Notes under the pieces: generated by a model
The model's database searches: none
What the model was told of the DNA's origin: nothing
The model's input: only the letters and a program-made list of their open reading frames with translations
Position numbers and translations under genes: made by a program
Part shown: in pieces, positions 26,254-34,519 of the stretch
How positions within the stretch are numbered: the stretch's first letter is position 1
How the letters are laid out: each line of letters opens with the position of its first letter
Assembly (NCBI GenBank): GCA_009377755.1
Contig: WHTM01000018.1
Span: 26,204 to 90,203, forward strand
Direction: 5' to 3'
Length of the DNA: 64,000 bases
Source of the DNA: Hyphomicrobiales bacterium
GTDB lineage: Bacteria > Pseudomonadota > Alphaproteobacteria > Rhizobiales > Xanthobacteraceae

Positions 26254-27522
26254 TTACCAGCCGTCGACGCGCAGGGCATTGGCCAGTCCTTCGCCGAACG
26301 GAGAGCTCGGCCGGCCGGCCGCCTTGACGCGGTCAAGCGCGCCGGTGCCCGACAGCACCAGCGAGTCCAACCCGAGCCGCCACAGCCCGAGCCTCACCGT
26401 GACCTGGTAGATGGTCGAATAGGCCAGCGCCGCGATCACGTAGCCGACGAGAAGCACCGCCGTGACCATGATTTCGGTCGCCGTCTCGCCTATAACGGCT
26501 CCGAGCACGCCGATGAGGAACAGCACCGCCGCGCCAAACACGCCGGCGGCAAGCGTAAACAGCACGCTGTACCAGAGAAAGCGGACGTAGGCGGCATAGA
26601 TTTGCCTGGCGCGCACCTGCGAGCTGGTCGCCACCGATCCGAACCGCAGCCCGCCGAGCCACCAGCGCAGCATCAGCGCCTGGAACGCCGGATAGAGCAG
26701 CGCCGCCGCCAGCACCACCCAGCCGCAGGCGAGTATCGCGATCACGACCGCGGCGCCGAAGCCGGGGCTTGCCCCCTCGATCCGGCCGAGCGTGTCGTCG
26801 CCGCTTTGCCGTGCCGCGGTCAGGGCGGCGGACCAATCGACCCCACCCATCGCCATGATCATTGCGAGCACGAACGGTCCGATGACCAGGAACCAGAGCG
26901 GCAGCCCGCGAAGCAGGAGCGACCGGGCCGACCCGCCGAAATGCCCGCCGAGATCGCCGTAGAAGGTGTTGTTCATCTTGAACTGCTCGAGCCGCGTCTG
27001 GGCGAGAGGGTAGGCGAGCCCCAGGGTGACGATGATCATCACCCACCAGAACACGGCGCAGACCGCGTAGCGCCACGCCGATCCGGTCTGACGGAAGCGC
27101 ACGCCGCGATAGACCGTGCGGCTCAGGCGATAACGGCGGGCGCGATAGATCGCGAATTGCCCCAGGAAGGCGAGCAGCACGAAGGCGAGCACTCCGGACA
27201 ACTGGCCGAGCACGCCGAGGTCCAGTGCGGCGATAAAAAATGCGCCGTAGAGCGGCACCAGCAGTGTGACGGCGACGAGGAATCCGAACAACAGCTCGAG
27301 CGGCGTGCCGATGTATTCCAGGGACTCGCCGCTGATCTCGGTATTGCTCCACAGGAACCGGCGCATGTCGGTGACGAGCCAGAACCGGTAGATGCCGAGC
27401 GTGACCATCAAGAGCAGCGCGCCGCGGATCATCAGCCGCCAATAGTCGCGGTCCTCGCCCAAAAACCTGGCGCGGTCACGTTGCGCACGGCCGGAGGGAC
27501 GGGTCACAGTCGAGTCTAGCAT
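26254..27522 (-). CDS. YjgN-family (DUF898) polytopic membrane protein
   Basis: A 422-residue protein with about ten or more TM segments. It contains an internal duplication typical of DUF898: the blocks around LGIYRFWLVTDMRRFLWSNT and LGLAYPLAQTRLEQFKMNNT and the last around IYAAYVRFLW. I start at ATG 27522 (MLDSTVTRPSG); the frame stays open upstream through a repeat but is not coding there. It is the first gene of the operon with the M48 peptidase. Function unknown. Confidence 0.85.
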   Translation of the reverse strand: MLDSTVTRPSGRAQRDRARFLGEDRDYWRLMIRGALLLMVTLGIYRFWLVTDMRRFLWSNTEISGESLEYIGTPLELLFGFLVAVTLLVPLYGAFFIAALDLGVLGQLSGVLAFVLLAFLGQFAIYRARRYRLSRTVYRGVRFRQTGSAWRYAVCAVFWWVMIIVTLGLAYPLAQTRLEQFKMNNTFYGDLGGHFGGSARSLLLRGLPLWFLVIGPFVLAMIMAMGGVDWSAALTAARQSGDDTLGRIEGASPGFGAAVVIAILACGWVVLAAALLYPAFQALMLRWWLGGLRFGSVATSSQVRARQIYAAYVRFLWYSVLFTLAAGVFGAAVLFLIGVLGAVIGETATEIMVTAVLLVGYVIAALAYSTIYQVTVRLGLWRLGLDSLVLSGTGALDRVKAAGRPSSPFGEGLANALRVDGW

Positions 27523-27644
27523 GCAATCCCTGCTGACGGGCGGCGGGACGGCATGCACCGCGGGGGTCGTCCGCACGCCCGGCACGGATAGAGCCCGAGG
27601 GCGGCCGGTGCAAGCGGACCGCCCATGGCGAGACGCCACCCGCG

Positions 27645-27722
27645 GTCGTTCCCGCGAGCGGGAACCCATAACCACAGACCGCGCGGACACGGCGTATGGG
27701 TCCCCGCTTGCGCGGGGACGAC
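27645..27722. repeat. GTCGTCCC-type repeat, copy in the DUF898-cyclase divergent spacer
   Basis: Reads GTCGTTCCCGCGAGCGGGAA ... GTATGGGTCCCCGC ... GCGGGGACGAC; the two halves are inverted. It sits between the divergent starts at 27522 and 27787, so it must lie within or between their promoters. Confidence 0.8.
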
Positions 27723-27786
27723 CTGCACATGACCATTGCTTCGTGCCATTGATATCGGTGCAGCGATAGTCCGCACGAGGATGACG

Positions 27787-28560
27787 ATGCCGAGACGCCT
27801 GATCGACATTTCGGTTCCCTTGGAGAACGACGTCGCCGCCGACCCGCCCGGATACGGTCCGGCGATCGACTATAAAACGCACAAGGACACGACGCCGGAC
27901 GTGGTGAAGTTCTTCCCGGGATTGAAGGAGGCAGACCTGCCCGACGCCGAAGGCTGGGCGATCGAATGGATTCGCCTGTCCACCCATTGCACCACGCATC
28001 TCGATGCGCCGTATCACTTCGCCTCGACCATGGACCGCGGCAAGCGTGCCATCACCATCGACGAGGTGCCGCTCGACTGGTGCTTCCAGCCGGGCGTCAA
28101 GCTCGACTTCCGGCACTTTCCTGACGGTTATGTCGCCTCGGCGCACGACGTCGAGGCGGAACTCGAACGCATCTGCCACACACTGGCGCCGCTCGAGATC
28201 GTGCTGGTGAACACGTCCGCTGGCGCTGCTTATGGGCAACCGGACTACGTGTCCAGGGGCTGCGGCATGGGACGCGCGGCGACGCTCTACCTGCTCGAAC
28301 GCGGCGTGCGTGTGACCGGGATCGACGGCTGGAGCTGGGATGCGCCCTTTGTCCATACCATGAAGAAGTATGCGGAGACGCGCGATCCCGCCCTGATCTG
28401 GGAAGGCCACAAGGCCGGCCGGGAGATCGGCTATTGCCACCTCGAGAAGCTGCACAATCTCGAAACACTGCCGCCGGCCGGCTTCATGGTGAGCTGCTTT
28501 CCGGTCAAGGTGCGCGGCGGCTCCGCCGGCTGGACGCGCGCGGTGGCGATCCTCGAATGA
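27787..28560 (+). CDS. Cyclase-family hydrolase (kynurenine-formamidase-like)
   Basis: A 257-residue metal-dependent hydrolase with the family motif [12 protein letters not shown] (HxxTHxDxPxH). The start [16 protein letters not shown] at 27787 has CGAGG 6 nt upstream; an ATG at 27781 is also possible. Members open ring or formyl-amide substrates in tryptophan and other aromatic catabolism. The next gene downstream is a TctC-type receptor on the same strand, 234 bp away. Confidence 0.88.
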   Translation: MPRRLIDISVPLENDVAADPPGYGPAIDYKTHKDTTPDVVKFFPGLKEADLPDAEGWAIEWIRLSTHCTTHLDAPYHFASTMDRGKRAITIDEVPLDWCFQPGVKLDFRHFPDGYVASAHDVEAELERICHTLAPLEIVLVNTSAGAAYGQPDYVSRGCGMGRAATLYLLERGVRVTGIDGWSWDAPFVHTMKKYAETRDPALIWEGHKAGREIGYCHLEKLHNLETLPPAGFMVSCFPVKVRGGSAGWTRAVAILE

Positions 28561-28794
28561 ACCGCGGGATCGCTGCGATTTGCGCGCCGGGTGCCCGAGA
28601 CGTTATGACGCTGCCATCCGAAGCTCGGTTGACCGGGCCGATACTGGCTCGCTACCATCGAAAAAACGCCAATCGCTGAGCGGCTTGGACAATTGCGGCG
28701 ATGTCTGTCGCGGTGTCCGATCGCCCCGCCGCTACGCTTCGACAATGCGCGCACCGGCAGCGGTAGTGCGTCGGCAAATACAAGGGAGGACAAC

Positions 28795-29913
28795 ATGAAC
28801 ACCCATGTCTCAGATATCGCGCGCGGACGCCTCATCTTGGGCGCGGCAGGCGCCCTGGCCGCCTCGTTGGCCATGATCCTGGCGGCCGGCGGAGCGATGG
28901 CGCAGCAATTCAGCTTTGCCGGAAAGCAGATCGATATCGTCGTGCCGTTTGCGCCCGGCGGGGCGACCGCGGTCACCGCGCGTTTTCTGGCGCCCTACCT
29001 GGAAAAGCACCTGCACGGCAAGCCGCGCGTCAACGTCGTCACGCGTCCCGGCGGGAGTTCTCTCCTCGGCGCAGCCTGGGTCGAGCAGAACGCCAAGCCC
29101 GACGGACTGATCTTTCTCTTCACCACCTCCTCGACGGCCAATCCGTTCGTGCTCGGTCAGAAGGGGGTCGAGTACGACCTGCTCAAGAAGCGGATCGGCT
29201 TCAGCCAATCGTTCGGGCCGGTGGCCTATGTGTCGCCCGCAACGGGCGTGAAGATGGCGAAAGACCTGCTAAAGCCCGCTCAGCCGCTCGCCTATGGCGG
29301 CATCGGCGCGGCGGCGAGCGATCTGCCGATCATCCTGTCCTTCGAGGTCTTGAAACTTAACCCCAAGGTGGCGCTCGGCTTCACCGGACGCGGGCCGATT
29401 CGCATCGCATTCGAGCGCGGCGACACCAATTTCGACTTCCAGTTCACGCCGGTCTATCTGACCCAGGTCGTGCCGGCGGTGCAGGCGGGCAAGGCGATTC
29501 CGCTCTACACCGGCGGCTCCGTCGACGAGAAGGGCCATTTCACCAAACGCGACTTGGTGGTGAAGGACCTTCCCTCGCTCCACGAGGCGTATCAGGCGAT
29601 GTACGGCAAGGCGCCAGCCGGCGTGGAGTGGGATGCCTATGAGAAGGCGGCCACGTTGACCTATCAGTATGGCCTCACCGCCTATCTGCACGGTGACACA
29701 CCGCAGCCGATCCTCGACGCCTACAACAAGGCGGTCGATGCGATGAACGTGGACCCAGCCTTCGTCGCGGAAGCCAAGAAGGTGACCGGAGGCTATCCGC
29801 TCATCCGCGGCGACGCGGCAGAGCCGCATCTGAGAGCCGCGCTCAAGGCCGGCGGAGCGGCCTTCGACTACACCAAGAACCTTCTCGCCACGAAGTACAA
29901 GGTCCGCTTCTGA
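28795..29913 (+). CDS. TctC-family tripartite tricarboxylate transporter receptor
   Basis: A periplasmic binding protein of 372 residues, ATG 28795 with AAGGGAGGA 4 nt upstream. A twin-arginine-free signal region extends to about GAMAQQ; the mature start FAGKQIDIVVPFAPGGATAV is the TctC/Bug hallmark, followed by VVTRPGGSSLLGAAWV. The receptor binds carboxylated or related small molecules. The fused TctA-TctB permease follows after a spacer with a strong hairpin. Confidence 0.93.
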   Translation: MNTHVSDIARGRLILGAAGALAASLAMILAAGGAMAQQFSFAGKQIDIVVPFAPGGATAVTARFLAPYLEKHLHGKPRVNVVTRPGGSSLLGAAWVEQNAKPDGLIFLFTTSSTANPFVLGQKGVEYDLLKKRIGFSQSFGPVAYVSPATGVKMAKDLLKPAQPLAYGGIGAAASDLPIILSFEVLKLNPKVALGFTGRGPIRIAFERGDTNFDFQFTPVYLTQVVPAVQAGKAIPLYTGGSVDEKGHFTKRDLVVKDLPSLHEAYQAMYGKAPAGVEWDAYEKAATLTYQYGLTAYLHGDTPQPILDAYNKAVDAMNVDPAFVAEAKKVTGGYPLIRGDAAEPHLRAALKAGGAAFDYTKNLLATKYKVRF

Positions 29914-29937
29914 CGCAAGCCGCTCTCACGCGCGTTC

Positions 29938-29974
29938 GCGCCCCTCCCGCCGGCCATCGGCCGGGGAGGGGCGC
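29938..29974. terminator. Strong intercistronic hairpin between TctC receptor and permease genes
   Basis: A 10-bp outer stem (GCGCCCCTCC / GGAGGGGCGC) encloses CCGGCC-ATC-GGCCGG. There is no U-tract. It lies 24 bp after the receptor stop and 40 bp before the permease start, where such hairpins usually stabilise or partially terminate the receptor message so that the receptor is made in excess. Confidence 0.7.
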
Positions 29975-30013
29975 TGCCATCCACGATTTCCCCCGCTCCA
30001 AGGAATCACCGTC

Positions 30014-31993
30014 TTGCTCGGCCCTGCGATCGACGCTTTCTGGCTTCTGATGGAGCCGGTGCGGCTGTTCGCCCTGTTCTGCGGCATGATCTCCGGTCTT
30101 GTTATTGGCATGCTGCCTGGCCTCGGGGGGGTTGCAGCCGTCTCGATTCTGCTGCCCTTCGTCTACGCGCTCGATGCATACGCTGGACTTGCCATGCTGC
30201 TCGGCGCGGTGTCGGTCGTCTATACGTCCGACACCATCACCTCCATCCTGGTCGGCACGCCGGGTTCCCCCGCTTCGGCACCGACCGCGATCGAAGGCTA
30301 CGCCCTGGCGAAGGAGGGGCGCGCGGCGGAAGCGATGGGCGTGGCCTTCATCGCGTCGGCGATCGGCGGCATAGCCGGCGTGATCCTGCTCACGCTGGCG
30401 ATTCCGATTGCGCGGCCGTTGGTGCTCCTGTTTGGCACGGCGGAATTGTTCATGCTGGCGCTCGTCGGGCTGTTCTTTGCATCGAGCCTGGTGGGCGGCA
30501 GCCGGATCAAGGGACTGGCATCCGGCGCCCTTGGCCTGGCGCTCGGCACCATCGGCCCCGCCGCCAACGCGGCCGAATTTCGCTTCACGTTCGGCCAGGC
30601 CTATCTTCTCGACGGACTGTCCCTCGTCGGGCTTGCGCTCGGCATGTTCGGCATCGCCGAAGTCGTCTCCATGCTGGCGCGCGGTGGCGGTATTGCGCGC
30701 GAGCCGGTCAAACTGGTTGGCTGGAGCGACGGGGTCCGCGACGCTCTGCAGCATCGCTGGCTGATCCTGCGCGGTGCACTGATCGGCGTCACCGGCGGCA
30801 TGATCCCGGCCGTCGGCGCCACCGCCTCGACCTGGGTCGCCTACGGTCATGCAGCGCGTAGCGCCAAAGACCGCTCCCGCTTCGGCCATGGCGATGTGCG
30901 CGGCATCGCCGCCGCGGAAGGCGCGAACAACGCCACCGTCGTCGCCGATCTCGTGCCGACCATGCTGTTCAGCGTGCCGGGCGGACCGGCTGCGGCGATC
31001 TTCATGGGAGCGTTGTACATCTACGGCTACTACCCTGGCCCGCGCTTCGTGGTCGACCACGCCGACGTGATGTTTGTGATCATCTGGAGCTGCGCCATCG
31101 GCTCAGTGGGGGGCGCGATCATCTGCTTTCTGCTAACGCCTTGGATCGCGCGGCTGACGGCAATCCGCTTCGCCATCGTCGCCGCACCGCTACTGTTGGT
31201 CATGCTGCTCGGCGCCTATCAGGCGACGCAGCATATCGGCGATCTGATCATCCTGTTTCTGCTCGGCTTCCTCGGTTGGCTGATGAAGCGCGGCGGCTGG
31301 CCGCGAGCGCCTGCGCTAGTCGGGTTCGTTCTCGCCAAGCCGATGGAACAGAATTTTTGGCTGGCTATCCAACTGCACGAATGGTCCTGGTTGGCGCGTC
31401 CCGCGGTGCTCGTGATCTCGCTCTTGATCGTTGTGCCGGTCGCGATCCAGGTCGTTCGCTGGCTGCTCACGACTTACCGCGCACGCGCTGCCGGCGTTCC
31501 CCCCGATGGCCGCGTGGCCACAGTCGACAGGCCTGCCGAAGCGCCACCGCCACAGGAAGCGGCGTCGGCACCCACCTCGCTGGCACTCAGTGTCCTGCTG
31601 TCGATCGGATTCGGCTATGCGCTCATCCTGGCGGTCGACTTCCTGCCGGACGCGCGGCTGTTGCCGTTGCTCGCCATCATTCCCGGACTGGTGCTGGCGT
31701 GCATGGCGCTCATTCAGGACGGGCTACCGTTCTGGCGCGGCACCGCCAGGTTGGCAATCGAAGACGAACTCGGCGCCGAACTGATTCAGTTCGGCTTTCT
31801 GGCGCTTCTGGTCGGAGGCATCTGGATTATCGGATTCGTGCCTGCAACAGCGGTGTACCTGCTCGGCATCCTGCTGCGCATGGCCCGGATGAGTCCGGTC
31901 GGCGCGGTCGCCTACAGCGTGATTCTTGTGACCGGCGCCTATCAGCTCGCAAGCCTGATGTTGATGCGTCTGCCGGTGGGGCACCTGTTCTGA
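30014..31993 (+). CDS. Fused TctA-TctB tripartite tricarboxylate transporter permease
   Basis: A 659-residue membrane protein. Residues 1 to about 490 are the TctA domain (GMLPGLGGVAAVSILLPFVY and ITSILVGTPGSPASAPTAIE are diagnostic), a hydrophilic linker follows (about 495-520), and the C-terminal ~135 residues with four TM segments correspond to TctB. The start is TTG at 30014 with AAGGA about 9 nt upstream. Fusion of the two membrane subunits replaces separate tctB and tctA genes, and the TctC receptor is immediately upstream. Confidence 0.92.
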   Translation: MLGPAIDAFWLLMEPVRLFALFCGMISGLVIGMLPGLGGVAAVSILLPFVYALDAYAGLAMLLGAVSVVYTSDTITSILVGTPGSPASAPTAIEGYALAKEGRAAEAMGVAFIASAIGGIAGVILLTLAIPIARPLVLLFGTAELFMLALVGLFFASSLVGGSRIKGLASGALGLALGTIGPAANAAEFRFTFGQAYLLDGLSLVGLALGMFGIAEVVSMLARGGGIAREPVKLVGWSDGVRDALQHRWLILRGALIGVTGGMIPAVGATASTWVAYGHAARSAKDRSRFGHGDVRGIAAAEGANNATVVADLVPTMLFSVPGGPAAAIFMGALYIYGYYPGPRFVVDHADVMFVIIWSCAIGSVGGAIICFLLTPWIARLTAIRFAIVAAPLLLVMLLGAYQATQHIGDLIILFLLGFLGWLMKRGGWPRAPALVGFVLAKPMEQNFWLAIQLHEWSWLARPAVLVISLLIVVPVAIQVVRWLLTTYRARAAGVPPDGRVATVDRPAEAPPPQEAASAPTSLALSVLLSIGFGYALILAVDFLPDARLLPLLAIIPGLVLACMALIQDGLPFWRGTARLAIEDELGAELIQFGFLALLVGGIWIIGFVPATAVYLLGILLRMARMSPVGAVAYSVILVTGAYQLASLMLMRLPVGHLF

Positions 31994-32041
31994 TAGCGCG
32001 CTCGAGCGGAATTTAGGATCGACAATTAAGACAATGGATGA

Positions 32042-32076
32042 GAGCTTGATCGGCTCCACGCGAACCGATCAAGCTC
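32042..32076. terminator. Bidirectional terminator-like hairpin
   Basis: A perfect 12-bp stem GAGCTTGATCGG / CCGATCAAGCTC with an 11-nt loop, placed between the convergent stops of the Tct permease (31993) and the DUF6481 gene (32088). There is no strong U-tract on either strand, so rho-independent action is uncertain. Confidence 0.55.
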
Positions 32077-32087
32077 CGAGTCCCGGC

Positions 32088-32486
32088 TCAGTAACCCCTC
32101 CGCCGCTCCTTCTTGGCGGCCTTCCGTGCGGCATATCGCGCATCGCGGGCCGCCTTCTGCTCGGCCTTCAGCGCCACGTCGCGTTCGGCCTGCTCAGCCG
32201 CCTCGCGCGCTGCCTGCTCGGCGGCCACACGCTTGGCCTCAGCGGCTGCCTCTGCGGCGATCGCAGCCTGCCTCGCGAGCTCAAGCTCCTGTTGCTTCCG
32301 CGCTGCCTCGCGTTGCGCCGCGCGCTCGGCGCGGGCCGCCACGATGGCCTCGCGCTGCCGCCGCTTCTCGATGGCCGCGGGATCACTGAAATCCAGGGCC
32401 TTCTTGAACTTTGTCAGCAAGAACTTCTTTGCCTCGGATGCGTGGTTCAGGCGGTCTTGAAAACTTGGGTCGTTATGGCTGCTCAT
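32088..32486 (-). CDS. DUF6481-family Ala/Glu/Arg-rich coiled-coil protein
   Basis: A 132-residue protein with the DUF6481 N-terminus (DPSFQDRLNHASEAKKFLL) followed by a long charged alanine-rich helix from about 40 to 125, expected to form a coiled coil, and a basic end (KAAKKERRRGY). No membrane segment or signal. Function is unknown. It is monocistronic and convergent with the Tct genes. Confidence 0.8.
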   Translation of the reverse strand: MSSHNDPSFQDRLNHASEAKKFLLTKFKKALDFSDPAAIEKRRQREAIVAARAERAAQREAARKQQELELARQAAIAAEAAAEAKRVAAEQAAREAAEQAERDVALKAEQKAARDARYAARKAAKKERRRGY

Positions 32487-32581
32487 CGGTAGGGCTGTTG
32501 CTCCTGTTGCCTAGAAACCATCTGGAACCGTCTCCGGCAGGCGTCCAGCTTCATTGCAATTCGGGTGTGTGAAAACGCGGA

Positions 32582-32620
32582 CCAAAGAAAAGCGCCGCGA
32601 TCCGGTGGCACGGATCGCGG
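32582..32620 (-). terminator. Probable intrinsic terminator downstream of the cold-shock gene
   Basis: On the minus strand, a 10-bp stem (CCGCGATCCG / CGGATCGCGG, 6-nt loop) is followed by CGCTTTTCTTTGG. It lies about 120 bp past the cold-shock protein stop. Confidence 0.6.
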
Positions 32621-32739
32621 GCTCAATACCCGCCGCCGATATGGCGACGAATCCACACACGCCCCAGACGGCGCGGCTCGCGGGCTATATTGACCAGCGG
32701 CCTCGCGGGGCGACGCATGCCGCGTGTTGTCGTTCAGCG

Positions 32740-32940
32740 TTAGACTTTGAGATTCTCCGCCGAGGTCTTGCCGCGGTTCGACACTTCTTCGTATTCGACG
32801 GACTGGCCCTCATTGAGGGTCGAGAGGCCAGCCTTCTCAACCGCCGAAATGTGGACGAACACGTCCCTACCGCCACCTTGCGGCTGAATGAAACCGTAGC
32901 CTTTGGTCGGGTTAAACCACTTCACTGTACCCTTAGCCAT
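32740..32940 (-). CDS. cspA: Cold-shock-domain protein
   Basis: A 66-residue single OB-fold RNA chaperone. RNP1 (KGYGFIQ, about 13-19) and RNP2 (VFVHIS, about 27-32) are intact. The start [17 protein letters not shown] is standard. GGAG lies about 11 nt before the ATG. The upstream 190-bp spacer probably includes the long 5' leader usual for csp genes, but I could not define it by eye. Confidence 0.95.
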   Translation of the reverse strand: MAKGTVKWFNPTKGYGFIQPQGGGRDVFVHISAVEKAGLSTLNEGQSVEYEEVSNRGKTSAENLKV

Positions 32941-33128
32941 CTAGCAAAATCTCCGGGGAGGAAACGTGGCCTGCCGCGCTCACAACGGTATGGCCAGTCA
33001 ATCGGCGCGTCCGACGACCTGCAATATATAACCGCAAAATCCGCGACTGGATAGATGTTGCCGGAAACTTCGCGCGGCGCTGCGGATCGGAGCGATTTGA
33101 AGCAAAGGCATGAACAAGGGGGGACAGC

Positions 33129-34097
33129 TCACGCCCACAGGCGCTCCTTCTCCAGCCCTTTGTAGAGGTGGGCAACGTACTCGCCGTAGCCGTTGAACAG
33201 CACAGTCGGCACGCGCTTGCCGCCCGAGCCGAGCACCTCTTCGGTGGCCTGGCTCCAGCGCGGATGGGTCACCGCCGGATTGACGTTGGCCCAGAAGCCG
33301 TACTCGCTCGATTGCAGGGCTTCCCAGAAGCCTTTCGGCCGGGTGTCGGTAAACGAGAAGTGTACGATCGACTTGATCGACTTGAATCCGTACTTCCACG
33401 GCGCGGCAAGCCGCAGCGGCGCGCCGTGCTGCTTTGCCATCGGATGGCCGTAGGCGCCGGTTGCCAGGAAGGCGAGCTCGTTGGTCGCCTCGGCGATCGT
33501 CAGCCCCTCGCTGTAAGGCCACGGATACCAGGTCTGCCGCTGACCCGACGCGACCTTGGGATTGAGGAAGGTGTCCATCCGCATGTACTTGGCACCCGAG
33601 AGCGGTTTGGCGAACTCGACCAGCCTGGCGAGGGGAAAGCCGCTCCACGGGATTGCCATGGCCCAGGCCTCGACGCACCGATGCCGGTAGAGCCGCTCCT
33701 CGAGCGGCATCTTCCGGATCAGCTCGTCGATGCCGATCTCCATCGGCTTCTCGACCAGGCCGTCGATCTTGATCGTCCACGGGCGCAGCGGCAGCGCCTG
33801 CGCCGCCTTGGCGATCAGCTTCGAGGAGCCGAATTCGTAGAAATTGTTGTACGCGGCATTGACCGCCTCATCCGTGATCTCGCGGTCCAGCACGTATTTT
33901 TCGTTGCGCTTGAACGGATAGAGGCCGGCGGTCGGATCCGGCAGATCGGCGATCCGCTGCGCCAGCGCGAGCTGCGGCGATAGCGACAGTGCGGCGGCCC
34001 CGCCGGCGGCGAGAAAACGCCGGCGGTTGAAGAACAGGTGCTCGGGGGTGGCGAGATGCTCGGGGATTTCCCAGCCGCGGCGGCGAATGACGTGCAT
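33129..34097 (-). CDS. msrP: Periplasmic protein-methionine-sulfoxide reductase, catalytic subunit
   Basis: A molybdopterin enzyme of the sulfite-oxidase fold that repairs oxidised methionine in envelope proteins. It has a Tat signal (NRRRFLAAGG at 24-33), a hydrophobic core ending LALAQ, and the Mo-ligand Cys141 in YRHRCVEAWAMAIPWSG. The ATG at 34097 has GGAGGGGAACGC upstream and gives 322 aa. The haem-b partner msrQ, usually adjacent, is not on either side in this window. Confidence 0.94.
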   Translation of the reverse strand: MHVIRRRGWEIPEHLATPEHLFFNRRRFLAAGGAAALSLSPQLALAQRIADLPDPTAGLYPFKRNEKYVLDREITDEAVNAAYNNFYEFGSSKLIAKAAQALPLRPWTIKIDGLVEKPMEIGIDELIRKMPLEERLYRHRCVEAWAMAIPWSGFPLARLVEFAKPLSGAKYMRMDTFLNPKVASGQRQTWYPWPYSEGLTIAEATNELAFLATGAYGHPMAKQHGAPLRLAAPWKYGFKSIKSIVHFSFTDTRPKGFWEALQSSEYGFWANVNPAVTHPRWSQATEEVLGSGGKRVPTVLFNGYGEYVAHLYKGLEKERLWA

Positions 34098-34519
34098 GCG
34101 TTCCCCTCCAGAGGCGATTTTCCCTCTGGTACTTCGGACCGTCCGGCCGGGCAATTCACGTATGCGCCAACGGCGGGTGAAGGTGCCGCCCGCCGGCCGT
34201 GTGCGCCGCACCATGAGGCCGAACGCGCCGGGAACTATACGGTGAGGGCGGCGCTCGCCGGTCCGGCCGACCTGCCGCCGATAAGCCGTAGCGTGTGAAC
34301 GACGAATAGCTCCGGGCGGGGGCGGGGCGCGTCAATTTTGAAGCAATGTATCCGTTGCGGAAGGTGGCCGCCGTGCCCGTCTTTCTGCGGTCGGGCAATC
34401 AAATGCACACGCACGCCGCGGCGCGTACCCGCTTCCCGCGCGAGCTTCATGATGTAGGGACCGCAGGACTGGTTCGCACCCCCGGATGAGGTCCAGGCGG
34501 GCTGGTTGCGGATCGTGCG
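34098..34519. other. Spacer without a supported gene
   Basis: A 422-bp gap between msrP and the EF-G-like gene. A 71-codon minus-strand frame (34235-34450) is open but has no ribosome-binding site and no recognisable family, so I do not call it. The part next to 34097 should hold the msrP promoter. Confidence 0.55.

Noticed and set aside
25255..27519. A 754-codon plus-strand frame opposite the M48 and DUF898 genes
   Set aside because: The minus strand carries HEIGH and membrane-helix signatures; the plus frame is low-complexity antisense.
32595..32620. tRNA gene in the spacer by the cold-shock gene
   Set aside because: A single stem-loop followed by T-rich sequence, with no cloverleaf or T-loop consensus; better explained as a terminator.
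34235..34450. A 71-codon minus-strand ORF between msrP and the EF-G-like gene
   Set aside because: No ribosome-binding site, no recognised family and unremarkable composition; left as a spacer.
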